From Roseburia sp. (GTDB taxonomy: Bacteria; Bacillota; Clostridia; Lachnospirales; Lachnospiraceae): a stretch of DNA of 64,000 nt. This document shows, one piece after another, positions 1 to 8,269 of the stretch. Made by a program: the position numbers and the translations under genes. Within the stretch, counting starts at the first letter, position 1. Each line of letters starts with the position of its first letter. The notes below the pieces were generated by a model. The model had not been told where the DNA came from, did no database searches, and saw only the letters and a list, made by a program, of their open reading frames with translations. Location: NCBI GenBank assembly GCA_017937095.1, contig JAGBEG010000008.1, positions 1-64,000 on the forward strand, in the 5' to 3' direction.

Positions 1-49
1 AGATAGTGCAGTCCAAACCAAAACAAAAAACTCCATAAACAACGTCATG

Positions 50-73
50 GCGAAGTAGCACCTTCGCTCTTTT
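50..73 (+). terminator. weak hairpin with T-run
   Basis: GCGAAG and CTTCGC pair over a 6-base loop and are followed by TCTTTT on the plus strand. It could end a plus-strand transcript entering from the left of the window. The stem is short, so this is tentative. Confidence 0.3.
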
Positions 74-145
74 GTCATGTCATTTTTTATTTTCAATTCA
101 TTATACACCATTTTTGACTATTTGCGAAATTTCCTATAAAGTAAA

Positions 146-171
146 AAAGCGGGCAAAACCTCGCCCGCTTT
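146..171 (-). terminator. terminator of the toxin-antitoxin operon
   Basis: A 9-bp perfect stem (AAAGCGGGC/GCCCGCTTT) overlaps the toxin stop codon and is followed on the minus strand by six T and then ACTTTATAGGAAA, a tail that recurs near 14.8 kb. Confidence 0.75.
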
Positions 172-430
172 AATCGTCATAGTGCCCTTTACAGGAAGCA
201 ATAATAATTGCGCCGTCCTTTTCGCAATAGACAATTCTATTCACTTCATCAATTCGTCTGCTCCACCAACCGCTTAAATTATCTCTAAGAGGTTCAGGCT
301 TGCCAACACCCTCAAAACTACTGCGCTGTATATCTTTAATAATGGTGTTGATGCGCTTGAGCGTTTTCTTGTCCTGTCTTTGCCAATAACAATACTCTTC
401 CCACGCTCTTTCTTCCCAAAGTAATTTCAT
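170..430 (-). CDS. yoeB: YoeB/Txe-family mRNA interferase toxin
   Basis: An 86-residue basic protein of the RelE/YoeB fold, a ribosome-dependent endoribonuclease that cuts mRNA in the A site. The family hallmarks are visible: KLLWEERAWEEY at the N terminus, the WWSRRIDEVNRIVY core carrying the catalytic-region arginines, and the C-terminal GHYDD with the His-Tyr pair used in catalysis by YoeB. Length matches the family (about 84-88 residues). It starts 4 bases after the antitoxin stop, so the two form an operon that ends at the hairpin overlapping its own stop codon. All expected motifs are present, so it is probably active. Confidence 0.9.
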   Translation of the reverse strand: MKLLWEERAWEEYCYWQRQDKKTLKRINTIIKDIQRSSFEGVGKPEPLRDNLSGWWSRRIDEVNRIVYCEKDGAIIIASCKGHYDD

Positions 431-434
431 GCAC

Positions 435-695
435 TCAATCCTCTATCAGATCGTGTTCAACCAGCTTAGCCTCGCCTGATTGAATGTCAGCAACAACCGA
501 CCTCAGATAATTCATATTGCTCTCAGAATAGAACGGATCAGCGGAAATCTCAAACGGTATTCTTTTTTCTCTGCTAACCTTGGTTGCAAACATTGTAAAC
601 GCCGCTGTCATAGAAAGCCCCATTTCCTTGCAGGTCTCTTCCATGCTCTTTTTCAAATCTGCATCCATACGGAAATTCACCATTGTCTGTGCCAT
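435..695 (-). CDS. RelB/DinJ-family antitoxin
   Basis: An 86-residue ribbon-helix-helix antitoxin that should bind and neutralise the YoeB-like toxin and repress the operon. Residues 1-50 show the RHH pattern (VNFRMDADLKKSMEETCKEMGLSMTAAF split across the strand and two helices); the acidic tail (residues 65-86, ending EHDLIED) is the likely toxin-binding segment. The ATG at 695 is preferred over a longer frame to 797 because GAGAGGGGTGG sits just upstream and the promoter lies at 723-751, inside the longer frame. Pairing a DinJ-type antitoxin with a YoeB-type toxin is a known mixed arrangement. Confidence 0.88.
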   Translation of the reverse strand: MAQTMVNFRMDADLKKSMEETCKEMGLSMTAAFTMFATKVSREKRIPFEISADPFYSESNMNYLRSVVADIQSGEAKLVEHDLIED

Positions 696-722
696 GAATA
701 CCACCCCTCTCTCTTTATATCG

Positions 723-764
723 AGCATAGCATAGTGTAAAGCAAATGTCAATCTTTCGCTTTAC
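723..764 (-). promoter_or_regulatory. toxin-antitoxin promoter and operator
   Basis: Minus strand: -35 TTGACA (746-751), 17-bp spacer, -10 TATGCT (723-728). A perfect 7-bp dyad, GTAAAGC at 736-742 and GCTTTAC at 758-764, flanks the -35 box and is a good candidate for autoregulatory binding by the ribbon-helix-helix antitoxin. The operator role is inferred. Confidence 0.7.
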
Positions 765-819
765 GTTATTATATGAATTTATTATAAATTTATGCAAACC
801 ATTAAAAATCTTTCAATGC

Positions 820-860
820 AAAATGCCGAAAGCCTGCACAAAACAGAATTTCGGCATTTT
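820..860 (-). terminator. terminator after the TPM gene
   Basis: AAAATGCCGAAA and TTTCGGCATTTT form a 12-bp stem directly after the TPM gene stop; A- and T-rich flanks make it potentially bidirectional. Confidence 0.75.
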
Positions 861-861
861 T

Positions 862-1701
862 TTAGAACCTACGGCTTCCCCCTCCATGGGACCGTCCGCT
901 GCTGCTGCGGTGCGTACTGCTGCGTCCGCTGCTGTGTCCGCCGCTGCTGCTGCTCGTCTGCTTTGGAATCCGCCGGTGCGTCACAGTCTGATTCACAAAA
1001 TTATCCTGCCTGATCCGAAGCGCCACCTTACTGTTTGCACGGAAATCATACTGATATGTGCCAAGGCGCAGCGTATAGTTCGCCGAGATTGCCGCATAAA
1101 GCAGGATGCCGCACACCAGTGCAATTAAAAGCGTCACACCCGCCTCTGCAAGCGTCAGCTTATGATAACGCGATACCGCTCCCGTTTCCGTATCATAATT
1201 GTACTGTCCCTCAGGAATCCCCTTCTGATAGCAGCCTGCCACGCCGTCCACCATCGTGATCAGACAGTCGCCGTAATCCCCATCGGAAACATCTGTGTAC
1301 GCATCATCCAAAATAGAATCGATACGTGCATCCGTCAGATAACGGATCGCTTCCCCGCAGGTGGAAATCGTAATCTCGCGGTTATCCATGTCAATGAGCA
1401 ACGCCACGCCATCCTCCTGCTTCGGCGAATGCGTGTCAAAAAAATCATCTGCATATGCCGTTGCGCTTTTCCCCATGGCGTCTTCTGTCGTCACTGCGTA
1501 GATATTCCAGCCGGACTCCGCCTCAAGGTCATTGATCTTCTGATTTAAGGTACTGATTTCTCCCTCCGTCAGAAGCCCGGCGTCGTCGTACACATTATCA
1601 TCATCCGCGGCATACGCGGTAACACCGCCAAGCAGCAAAAACAGCATGATTCCTAAGAGCAGTTTTCCTGACGAAAGCAATTTTTTCCTTTCTCTTACCA
1701 T
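862..1701 (-). CDS. TPM-domain membrane protein (YdjH/YgcG-like)
   Basis: A 279-residue exported membrane protein. Residues 1-31 form a signal peptide (hydrophobic LLLGIMLFLLLGG, then AYAAD). Residues 38-160 are a TPM domain (VYDDAGLLTEGEISTLNQ start, acidic DSILDDAY region); a second membrane segment lies near 190-210, and the tail after 250 is a Ser/Gly/His/Arg-rich low-complexity stretch. TPM domains occur in membrane-stress and photosystem-repair proteins; the biochemical activity is not settled. It overlaps the preceding zinc-ribbon gene by 7 bases and is the last gene of the cluster. In Bacillus the equivalent YdjH is encoded with PspA-like YdjF; no pspA is seen here. Confidence 0.8.
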   Translation of the reverse strand: MVRERKKLLSSGKLLLGIMLFLLLGGVTAYAADDDNVYDDAGLLTEGEISTLNQKINDLEAESGWNIYAVTTEDAMGKSATAYADDFFDTHSPKQEDGVALLIDMDNREITISTCGEAIRYLTDARIDSILDDAYTDVSDGDYGDCLITMVDGVAGCYQKGIPEGQYNYDTETGAVSRYHKLTLAEAGVTLLIALVCGILLYAAISANYTLRLGTYQYDFRANSKVALRIRQDNFVNQTVTHRRIPKQTSSSSGGHSSGRSSTHRSSSGRSHGGGSRRF

Positions 1702-2828
1702 ACGAAATACCCTCCCAGCAATCCTGCCGCCAGCACGATGAGTGCTGTGATAACGCTCGTCAATGCAAGCTTTGCGCGATCGACCGGCAATTCTCCGCAG
1801 ACCTTTCCCGTCTGTCCGTTCATGGAATAATAGTAAATTTTCCCATTTCTCCCTTTATATGTAATCGTCCACACCGGAAGCAGCACATAGGACCAGTTCT
1901 CACGCTTCGGACGGAAAAATGTATTGTTTACCGACACACTGTTATAGCCCGTAATCGTCTCGCGCATGAGCTTCTCCGCGCTCTCGCGCATTTCCTGCTG
2001 CATCTTGCCCTGTACGGCTTTCTGCTCAATATCGCGCCGCTCTGCCAGAAATCCGGAAAGATACCCCATATGAAATTCTTTCATGCTCTCAAAGCGATAC
2101 GGCATCACGCCGCTTGCAAGCCTGACATTCGCCTTCTGCAATGCATTTTCCGTCAGATTGCGAAGGGTAATATCCCCCTCTCTTCTGACCGAATAGTGCT
2201 TTGTCTCCGTATACTCAATATCTCCGGCCCGCCACACACGGATATTGCGGGCGCTTCCGTCCATATTTCCTTCCAGTTCCACATCGTAGAGCCAGTACGG
2301 AAAATACACGCCCGTTATGCTCTCAATCTGCTTCTTATTGAAAAATGCCTTAGGAACGAACTTCTTTTTTCCAACGTAATCCAGAAATCCCTTTTGCGCC
2401 GCCTCTTTCGTGATTTCAAACGGAATCACCCGGTTCGGAAGATACTTTCCTGAAAGACGCTTTCCAAGCACGACCGGATTATGGCAGTAGTAGCAGAAGG
2501 TCGCCGCCGTCGTCTGATCGGTCATGATTTCCGCGCCGCAGGAAGGACAGGTATAGCTGACTGCTTCTTCCGATTCATATCCGCCTGTCCCCTGCTGCGT
2601 TCCCTGCGAATCCCTCTGCTGCATTCTCTGCGAATCATCTGTCTGCTGCGTTCTCTGCAGATCATCCGTCTGCTGCGCCTCCTTCTCGCTCTCCGTCGCC
2701 GGCTGCATTGCGTCCAGCTCCGCCTGCGAGAAAAGGGAATTACAATACTCGCATTTATACTTCTGGGTAGACGGGTCAAAAATCAGTTCTCCATCACAGT
2801 TCGGACACTTAAAACTGATTACCGCCAT
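1695..2828 (-). CDS. TFIIB-type zinc-ribbon membrane protein (YdjG-like)
   Basis: A 377-residue protein with an N-terminal zinc ribbon (residues 8-29, CPNC and CEYC), a Gln/Asp-rich repetitive linker (about 45-80, several TQQTDDSQR-like copies), a second zinc ribbon (CPSC and CYYC, about 93-116), a conserved middle region and one C-terminal membrane helix (about 353-375). The whole reads as a cytoplasmic metal-binding domain tethered to the membrane. It follows the SPFH gene with a 2-base gap and overlaps the TPM gene, so the three are co-translated. It resembles YdjG of the Bacillus ydjFGHI stress operon by architecture; molecular function is unknown. Confidence 0.75.
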   Translation of the reverse strand: MAVISFKCPNCDGELIFDPSTQKYKCEYCNSLFSQAELDAMQPATESEKEAQQTDDLQRTQQTDDSQRMQQRDSQGTQQGTGGYESEEAVSYTCPSCGAEIMTDQTTAATFCYYCHNPVVLGKRLSGKYLPNRVIPFEITKEAAQKGFLDYVGKKKFVPKAFFNKKQIESITGVYFPYWLYDVELEGNMDGSARNIRVWRAGDIEYTETKHYSVRREGDITLRNLTENALQKANVRLASGVMPYRFESMKEFHMGYLSGFLAERRDIEQKAVQGKMQQEMRESAEKLMRETITGYNSVSVNNTFFRPKRENWSYVLLPVWTITYKGRNGKIYYYSMNGQTGKVCGELPVDRAKLALTSVITALIVLAAGLLGGYFVW

Positions 2829-2830
2829 CC

Positions 2831-4243
2831 TCAGTTCCTCGCTTTCCCGCAGTTACTGCAGAACTTTCCTGCATTGACTGTTCCGCACTCACATGTCCAC
2901 TCTGCCGGCGCTGCTGTTGGTGCCGGTTTTCCGCACTCACTGCAGAATTTTCCCGTATTCACATGACCGCACACACACGTCCACTCCGATGCTGCCGGAG
3001 CAGGCATCGGTTTGCCGCACTCACTGCAGAACTTTCCTGTATTCACATGACCGCACGCACACGTCCAGCCTGCACCCTGTGCCATGCCGGAGGCTACGCC
3101 CTGCTGCATTCCCATGTTCATCGTCTGTCCCTGCATCCCCGGATTCACGCCATTCTGCTGCATCCCTGCATTCATTCCGCCCTGCATCCCTGCATTCACG
3201 CCATTCTGCTGCATTCCCGGATTCATTCCGCCCTGCTGCATTCCCATGCGCTGCATATCGGCGGGCGTCTGCATCGCGCCAAGCCCGGACAGCGTCTGGT
3301 TCATCGCATTCATTCCCATGCCGACGCCCATAAAACCGTTCATCGCTCCGCCCGCATTGCTTCCGGCGTCACGCACACCCTCGGTCAGATTCTTCACTGC
3401 CATACCGCGCATTACATTAAAATCAGAGCCGAGCATCGCGCCTTCGTTGCGCATGTTGATGAGCTTCTGGGATTCCTCATCATAGGATACGCTCGCGATA
3501 CCCACCTTCTGAATCTCCATACCGCGAAGCTGGTTCCACTCTTCATCGAGAATGTCCTGCATGTATTTCCCGAGCTCCATCGCCTTAGACGTCACGTAGG
3601 AAATTCTGGTGCCGTCCGCCGACATCTGATTAATTGCTGACTGCAGCGCCTCTAAGAACTCAGAGATATACTGATCGCCGATCTCCTCGAAGTCCACTCT
3701 GTCCTTATTTCTCGGGATCACCTCCGCATAGAACTGAAGCGGATTCGTAATCTTGACGGAATAAGTACCGTGTGCGCGGAGAAAAAGCTCCGCATTATAG
3801 AAATTATCAAAGTAGTTGATTGGATTTCTTGTTCCGAACTTGATTCCCTTAATCTCCTGCAGATTGATGAAGAACACCTTCTGCATCGTCGGCGTCTGAC
3901 CGCCGAACTTGATACGGCTGAAAGTCTCCTTTACCGTCTCACCCAGCTCGCCGTTAAATAAAGACGGCATCGAGGAATTATCCACCTTATAGTAGCCCGG
4001 CTCCGCGGTGTAATCGACGACCTTGCCGCCATCCACCAGCATCATGAACTGGTTGTCGTATACGTGGATGATCGAACCGTTGCTGACCGTGTTATTTGTG
4101 CCCTTCGTGTTCTGCCCTTTGCGGATCAGCACGCCGTCCGTAAAGACCGTGCGCTCTCCCATATCGTTCGCCTCGTAGACCTCGAGCCACTGATCTGCAA
4201 AACCTCCCCCGATTGCATTTGCAACTGCTTTGATAATTCCCAT
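2831..4243 (-). CDS. SPFH-domain protein with three C-terminal zinc ribbons (YdjI-like)
   Basis: A 470-residue protein. Residues 1-290 form an SPFH/virion-core-like domain as in Bacillus YdjI (starts GIIKAVANAIGG, which may insert into or lie on the membrane). Residues 310-390 are a Met/Gly/Gln/Asn linker with repeated GMQQNGVN-type units. Residues 393-470 hold three tandem zinc ribbons, each with CxCG and CSxCG pairs. SPFH proteins organise membrane microdomains; the YdjI family is linked to envelope stress in Bacillus. The start ATG has AGGAGG 8 bases upstream. It is followed after 2 bases by the YdjG-like gene. Confidence 0.85.
   Translation of the reverse strand: MGIIKAVANAIGGGFADQWLEVYEANDMGERTVFTDGVLIRKGQNTKGTNNTVSNGSIIHVYDNQFMMLVDGGKVVDYTAEPGYYKVDNSSMPSLFNGELGETVKETFSRIKFGGQTPTMQKVFFINLQEIKGIKFGTRNPINYFDNFYNAELFLRAHGTYSVKITNPLQFYAEVIPRNKDRVDFEEIGDQYISEFLEALQSAINQMSADGTRISYVTSKAMELGKYMQDILDEEWNQLRGMEIQKVGIASVSYDEESQKLINMRNEGAMLGSDFNVMRGMAVKNLTEGVRDAGSNAGGAMNGFMGVGMGMNAMNQTLSGLGAMQTPADMQRMGMQQGGMNPGMQQNGVNAGMQGGMNAGMQQNGVNPGMQGQTMNMGMQQGVASGMAQGAGWTCACGHVNTGKFCSECGKPMPAPAASEWTCVCGHVNTGKFCSECGKPAPTAAPAEWTCECGTVNAGKFCSNCGKARN
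2834..3067 (-). repeat. 84-bp tandem repeat encoding three zinc ribbons
   Basis: The end of the SPFH gene holds 2.8 copies of an 84-bp unit. Each encodes 28 residues beginning WTC-CG and containing GKFCSECG. The copies are near identical at the DNA level, which points to recent duplication. Confidence 0.85.
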
Positions 4244-4359
4244 AACATTCCCTCCTGATGATTTCTTATGTGTTCGCTATAACTGTTTTCATTTTGGGCT
4301 TACCTGCCGCACGCAGTCCCGCCGCACGCAGTCCTGCCGCACCGGACAGTCCTGCCGTC

Positions 4360-5121
4360 TCAGACGCGGTGATAATCGACCTCGTAATATTGCTGCAATG
4401 TCCACACCTTCTCATCCACCGGCGTGACCGCTGCGCCGCAATATTCACAGCGCATGTTCCCGAGATCGGTAATCGGCGCGCCGCAGTTCGGACACGTCGT
4501 TCCCACGGCGTTCCCTGCTCCCATACGCGCTGCGTCCTGAATATACACAAGCTCTGTATTGTACTTTGTCTGCTGCTTTCTCTGGGCGTCGCCCCAGATA
4601 ACGCCGCCGTCCTTCTCCTTGTAATGAAAGTGTTCGACCGCGCTCTGAAACGTGATGATGCACTTGCCGTCCTTCTTCTGGTAATTGGAAATCTCCGTCT
4701 GATGCACCTTGATATCCCGGTACACTTCCCGGACGCCCGCAGCGCGGTTTCCCTCAATCTGGTTTACTACCTGCTGGCAAAGCTCGCCGGACGCGTCCTT
4801 AAGAAGTCCGGCATTCCCCGCAGACACTGCCTGCAGGGCACATACCAGTAAATTCTCCGCTTTATTCCTGAACTGCTCTAAGTTAAACTCCGGAAAATCT
4901 CTTGCGATCTGCGGGGCAAAAACCCGCGTCATCGCGGAGACGGATTTGGGTCTTTCGGCAAGCGCATCCGCCTGTCTTTTGTAGCCTTCTACAAAATTCC
5001 TGGTTCCAAATGCCGCCATCGACACCTGCTCTACCTTCGTCTTGATCTTCCGGTATATGACAAAGCTGCTGATTCCAATCCCGGCTACGATTGCCAGAAA
5101 AATGATCCATCCGCTACTCAT
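4360..5121 (-). CDS. Tim44-like membrane protein with zinc ribbon
   Basis: A 253-residue protein: one N-terminal membrane helix (residues 5-22), a basic stretch, a Tim44-like domain (about 55-195; Tim44-type domains bind membranes and partner proteins), and a C-terminal zinc ribbon (CPNC and CEYC, about 206-224). The second of two adjacent ATGs (5121) is chosen because GGAGG lies 5 bases upstream; the gene overlaps the prfB stop. It precedes the SPFH gene by about 116 bases and shares its zinc-ribbon style, so it probably belongs to the same membrane complex. The intervening 4244-4359 holds no gene I can support. Function is not established. Confidence 0.7.
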   Translation of the reverse strand: MSSGWIIFLAIVAGIGISSFVIYRKIKTKVEQVSMAAFGTRNFVEGYKRQADALAERPKSVSAMTRVFAPQIARDFPEFNLEQFRNKAENLLVCALQAVSAGNAGLLKDASGELCQQVVNQIEGNRAAGVREVYRDIKVHQTEISNYQKKDGKCIITFQSAVEHFHYKEKDGGVIWGDAQRKQQTKYNTELVYIQDAARMGAGNAVGTTCPNCGAPITDLGNMRCEYCGAAVTPVDEKVWTLQQYYEVDYHRV

Positions 5122-6251
5122 CATCCCCTCCAAGCCCCTTCGGGCATCCCAAAGAGAGCCACTTTAAATAGCCGTTCATAAAAAGGTCGATTTTGCCGTC
5201 TAGCACGCTGTCCACATTTCCTGTCTCCACGCCTGTGCGGTGATCCTTCACCATCGTGTACGGCTGCATAACGTAGGAGCGGATCTGATTGCCCCATCCG
5301 ATCTCCGTCACTTCGCCGCGGATGCCCGCCGCTTTCTCGGCGTTCTCCTGCTGCTTTAACAGATACAGCTTTGCCTTTAACATCTGCATTGCCTTATCCT
5401 TGTTCTGGAACTGTGAACGTTCATTCTGACACTGCACCACGATGCCGGTCGGCAGATGTGTGATGCGGATCGCCGAAGAGGTCTTGTTGATATGCTGACC
5501 TCCCGCACCGCTCGAACGATACGTGTCAATGCGGATATCGTCATCGTTGATCTCGATATCAAGATCCTCCTCGATATCCGGCATAACGTCGCAGGAGACA
5601 AAGGATGTCTGCCGCTTTCCTGCCGCATTAAAAGGCGAAATGCGCACCAGACGGTGTACGCCCTTCTCAGACTTCATATAGCCGTAGGCGTTCTCGCCAT
5701 TCACCTGAAACGTCACGGATTTGATTCCCGCTTCCTCTCCGTCGAGAGAGTCGAGCACCTCCACCGTATAGCCCTTATCCGCAGCCCAGCGCGTGAACAT
5801 ACGGTAAAGCATTGCCGCCCAGTCGCACGACTCCGTACCGCCCGCTCCGGCGTGCAGGGAAACGATTGCATTGTCGCTGTCGTATTCTCCCGAAAGAAGC
5901 GTCTTCGCGCGGATTCCGTCATACGTCTGCACAAATTCGTTCATCGTTTCCTCTATCTCCGGAATCAGAGAAGCGTCGTTCTCCTCGTATCCCATCTCGA
6001 TCAACGTCTCTATATCCTCGAACTGTGTCTTTAAAGAAGCATACGTCTCCACATCGTCCTTCATGCTCTTTAATTCTTTCATTTTCTTCTGTGAAATCTC
6101 CGGATTATCCCAGAAATCCGGCGCTTCCATTTCCCGCTCTAACTCCTGGATCTTCTGTTCCTTATTTACCAGGTCAAAGTGAATCCCTCACTTCCTGCAG
6201 CGGTTCCCTGTAAGAATTCAGGGTCACTTTAAATTGATCAAGTTCTACCAC
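5114..6251 (-). CDS. prfB: peptide chain release factor 2, programmed +1 frameshift
   Basis: RF2 reads UAA and UGA and triggers peptide release. Translation starts at GTG 6251 (AGAGGTGA upstream) as VVELDQFKVTL, reaches an in-frame TGA at 6174-6176, and shifts +1 at CTT-TGA-C to continue DLVNKEQKIQELERE. The full product is 378 residues. The second part carries the SPF anticodon-like tripeptide (VRISPFNAAG) and the GGQ peptidyl-transferase motif (SGAGGQHINKT). The frameshift autoregulates RF2 level, because scarce RF2 favours slippage. The gene is followed by the Tim44-like gene with overlapping stop and start. It is not broken: the stop is the family's normal control. Confidence 0.95.
6173..6179 (-). 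promoter_or_regulatory. prfB +1 frameshift site
   Basis: CTT TGA C, the canonical RF2 slippery codon plus stop. The upstream AGGGA (in GTGAGGGATTC) may act as the internal Shine-Dalgarno element that stimulates slippage, although it lies a little farther away than in Escherichia coli. Confidence 0.93.
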
Positions 6252-6264
6252 AGTATCACCTCTT

Positions 6265-6780
6265 TCATTTTGATATGTTTTTATTGTAATGTAAGCCTCT
6301 CCTTTTCGCAATCATTTCCCATATTTTTTGCAGCAGAAAAAGTGCGAAAAGTCCAAGCAGTGCGCCCAATGTGTCAATGCACACGTCACTGAACCGCCCC
6401 GCGCGCCCGGGAACGAACAACTGGTGTATTTCATCCGATGCCGCATATAGTGCCGCTATCAGAAGCGCCACGAGGTAAGTCTGTGCTTTTTTCTCCCAAT
6501 ATCCAGCTAAAAACGCATATGCCAAAATCCCCATCACGGCATACTCTGTCATATGCGCCGCCTTGCGTATCGGATAATCGATGCGCTCCGCCAGTGCAGC
6601 CATCTTATCCTGCGGCAGTTCCTTATGAAACATTTCACAGTAAGCTTCCACCACCCGGTAGGAGACGGAGCCGCTCACCTTCTCTGATTCCACCGCCGGC
6701 TGTGCCGAAAACCGGAAAATGGTAAGCATCCAGCCTGCCAAAAGCACCCCTGTTATGATGCGGTAAAATAGTTTTCCCAT
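6265..6780 (-). CDS. VanZ-like family membrane protein
   Basis: About 171 residues with four predicted membrane segments. The VanZ signature is visible: FRFSAQPAVESEKVS after the first helix, IRKAAHMTEYAVMG in the middle and SDEIHQLFVPGRAGRFSDVCID near the end. VanZ confers low-level teicoplanin resistance in enterococci; most chromosomal homologues have unknown function. I place the start at the ATG at 6780, where the family's N terminus (GKLFYRI) begins; a GTG at 6840 overlapping the ctpA stop is possible but lacks a ribosome site. It lies directly after ctpA and before prfB. Confidence 0.85.
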   Translation of the reverse strand: MGKLFYRIITGVLLAGWMLTIFRFSAQPAVESEKVSGSVSYRVVEAYCEMFHKELPQDKMAALAERIDYPIRKAAHMTEYAVMGILAYAFLAGYWEKKAQTYLVALLIAALYAASDEIHQLFVPGRAGRFSDVCIDTLGALLGLFALFLLQKIWEMIAKRRGLHYNKNISK

Positions 6781-6836
6781 GCTTTCTTGTTCTCCATGCT
6801 GCCAAACGGCTGCGCCCCGCCAAACGGCTGCGTCAG

Positions 6837-8177
6837 TCACTCGGCTGCGCTCAATACTTCAATTGCCTTTTGAATCTGATTATCATACTGCATCTCGTAC
6901 TCTTCTCCGTCAGGATTTAAGTACTCATATTCCAGTTCAATATCCGGCTCGATTCCGACGCCGTGAATATAGTTCCCGTTCGGCGTAAAATACTTTGCCG
7001 TCGTCAGCTTCACCGCGTCTCCGTCCGAAAGCGGGAATATGCTCTGGACAATTCCCTTTCCGAAGGTCGTCGTACCAATCAGCGTTCCGTATTTATAGTC
7101 CTTAATTGCGCCCGCAAAAATCTCAGACGCGCTGGCGCTGTCCTGATTGATGAGCACCGCCATCGGATAGTCAAAATGTGTCTCTCCGCTTGACTTATAT
7201 TCCTGACGGTTGCCGTTCTTATCCTCCGTATAAACAATCAGCCCCTCCGGTAAGATATCATCCAGAATCTGTACGACCGAATCCACAAGACCGCCGCCGT
7301 TATAGCGCAGATCGACCACTAAGGACTTCATTCCCTGTCCTTCCAGCCCGGCAAGCGCCGTCTCGAACTGCGTCGCAGTCTCCTTCTCAAAAGATTCGAT
7401 GCGGATGTAACCGATTTCCTCCGTCAGCATCTCGGAAGCCACACTCGGCAGCGTCACATCTGCACGCTCCACGTCGAAGGAAAGATTCTCTCCCGTCGAC
7501 GGGCGGTAAACTTCCAGATGAACCGTTGTACCCGCCTCGCCACGGATCAGCTTCACAAGCTCTGTGACCTCCATCGAGGACGCCTCCGTGTCATCCACGG
7601 ACAAAATGATGTCCTCCGCCCGGAGTCCTGCCGCCTCGGACGGCGTTCCCTCGTATACCTTGGAAATCGTTACTACCATTGTCTCTTTATCCTGCGCCAG
7701 ACCTGCGCCAATGCCATAATACTGCCCCGTCATGCTGACCTGGGACTCCGCGTACTCCTCCGCCGTATAGTACACGGAGTATTTATCGGAAAGTCCCTCT
7801 AACAGTCCTGCATACAGCCCGTTCTTTAAATCCTCACGGTCCGTCTCATCATAATAATACAGGTCGATATAGGCGGCAAGCTCATTTACCTTGGCGACCG
7901 CTTCCGCATCCAGCACGGATTCTGTTCCGCCCGTCTGACTTGCCCCTCCGCCCGCAATGATAATCTGGCTTCCCGTCGCGCGGCAGACGATAAACGTACC
8001 GAGCACCCCGACTAAGAGCGTTCCCGCAATCCCGAGACAGATTCCCCTAAGAAACCCGCCTCCTCTCTGCTGCTCTCCCATCGGCGTCCCTGTGCCCGCT
8101 GACATTCCTGCTCCTGTCGGCATCCCCGTACTGCCGGATGTCGTATTGTTTTCCCAATTTCCTCTTTGTTCGTCCAT
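6837..8177 (-). CDS. ctpA: C-terminal processing protease, S41 family
   Basis: A 446-residue membrane-anchored serine protease. Residues about 37-60 form one membrane helix (GICLGIAGTLLVGVLG), residues about 140-220 a PDZ domain (YGIGAGLAQ start), then the S41 peptidase domain with the nucleophile Ser in DSASASE and the general-base Lys in FGKGIVQS. CtpA-type enzymes trim cell-envelope proteins outside the membrane. Its place after ftsEX and the M23 hydrolase suggests a role in processing cell-wall factors. The ATG at 8177 is preferred because the upstream 114 bases of the frame run through the preceding terminator. Confidence 0.92.
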   Translation of the reverse strand: MDEQRGNWENNTTSGSTGMPTGAGMSAGTGTPMGEQQRGGGFLRGICLGIAGTLLVGVLGTFIVCRATGSQIIIAGGGASQTGGTESVLDAEAVAKVNELAAYIDLYYYDETDREDLKNGLYAGLLEGLSDKYSVYYTAEEYAESQVSMTGQYYGIGAGLAQDKETMVVTISKVYEGTPSEAAGLRAEDIILSVDDTEASSMEVTELVKLIRGEAGTTVHLEVYRPSTGENLSFDVERADVTLPSVASEMLTEEIGYIRIESFEKETATQFETALAGLEGQGMKSLVVDLRYNGGGLVDSVVQILDDILPEGLIVYTEDKNGNRQEYKSSGETHFDYPMAVLINQDSASASEIFAGAIKDYKYGTLIGTTTFGKGIVQSIFPLSDGDAVKLTTAKYFTPNGNYIHGVGIEPDIELEYEYLNPDGEEYEMQYDNQIQKAIEVLSAAE

Positions 8178-8240
8178 ACCTATTACCACACCTTTCACTC
8201 TGCACAGCTTTCCCGTGCACCCATGTAACAACATATGTAA

Positions 8241-8268
8241 AAATTCCCTGTCCAAGGACAGGGAATTT
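8241..8268 (-). terminator. terminator after the M23 hydrolase gene
   Basis: A perfect 13-bp inverted repeat (AAATTCCCTGTCC/GGACAGGGAATTT) starts 1 base after the stop and is followed by T on the minus strand. It separates the ftsEX-M23 operon from ctpA. Confidence 0.9.
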
Positions 8269-8269
8269 A

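Noticed and set aside
435..797. Longer antitoxin start at 797
   Set aside because: The promoter at 723-751 lies inside that extension and the internal ATG has the good ribosome site.
5114..6130. prfB as a truncated or frameshifted pseudogene
   Set aside because: The apparent disruption is the standard programmed +1 site; the rest of the protein is intact.
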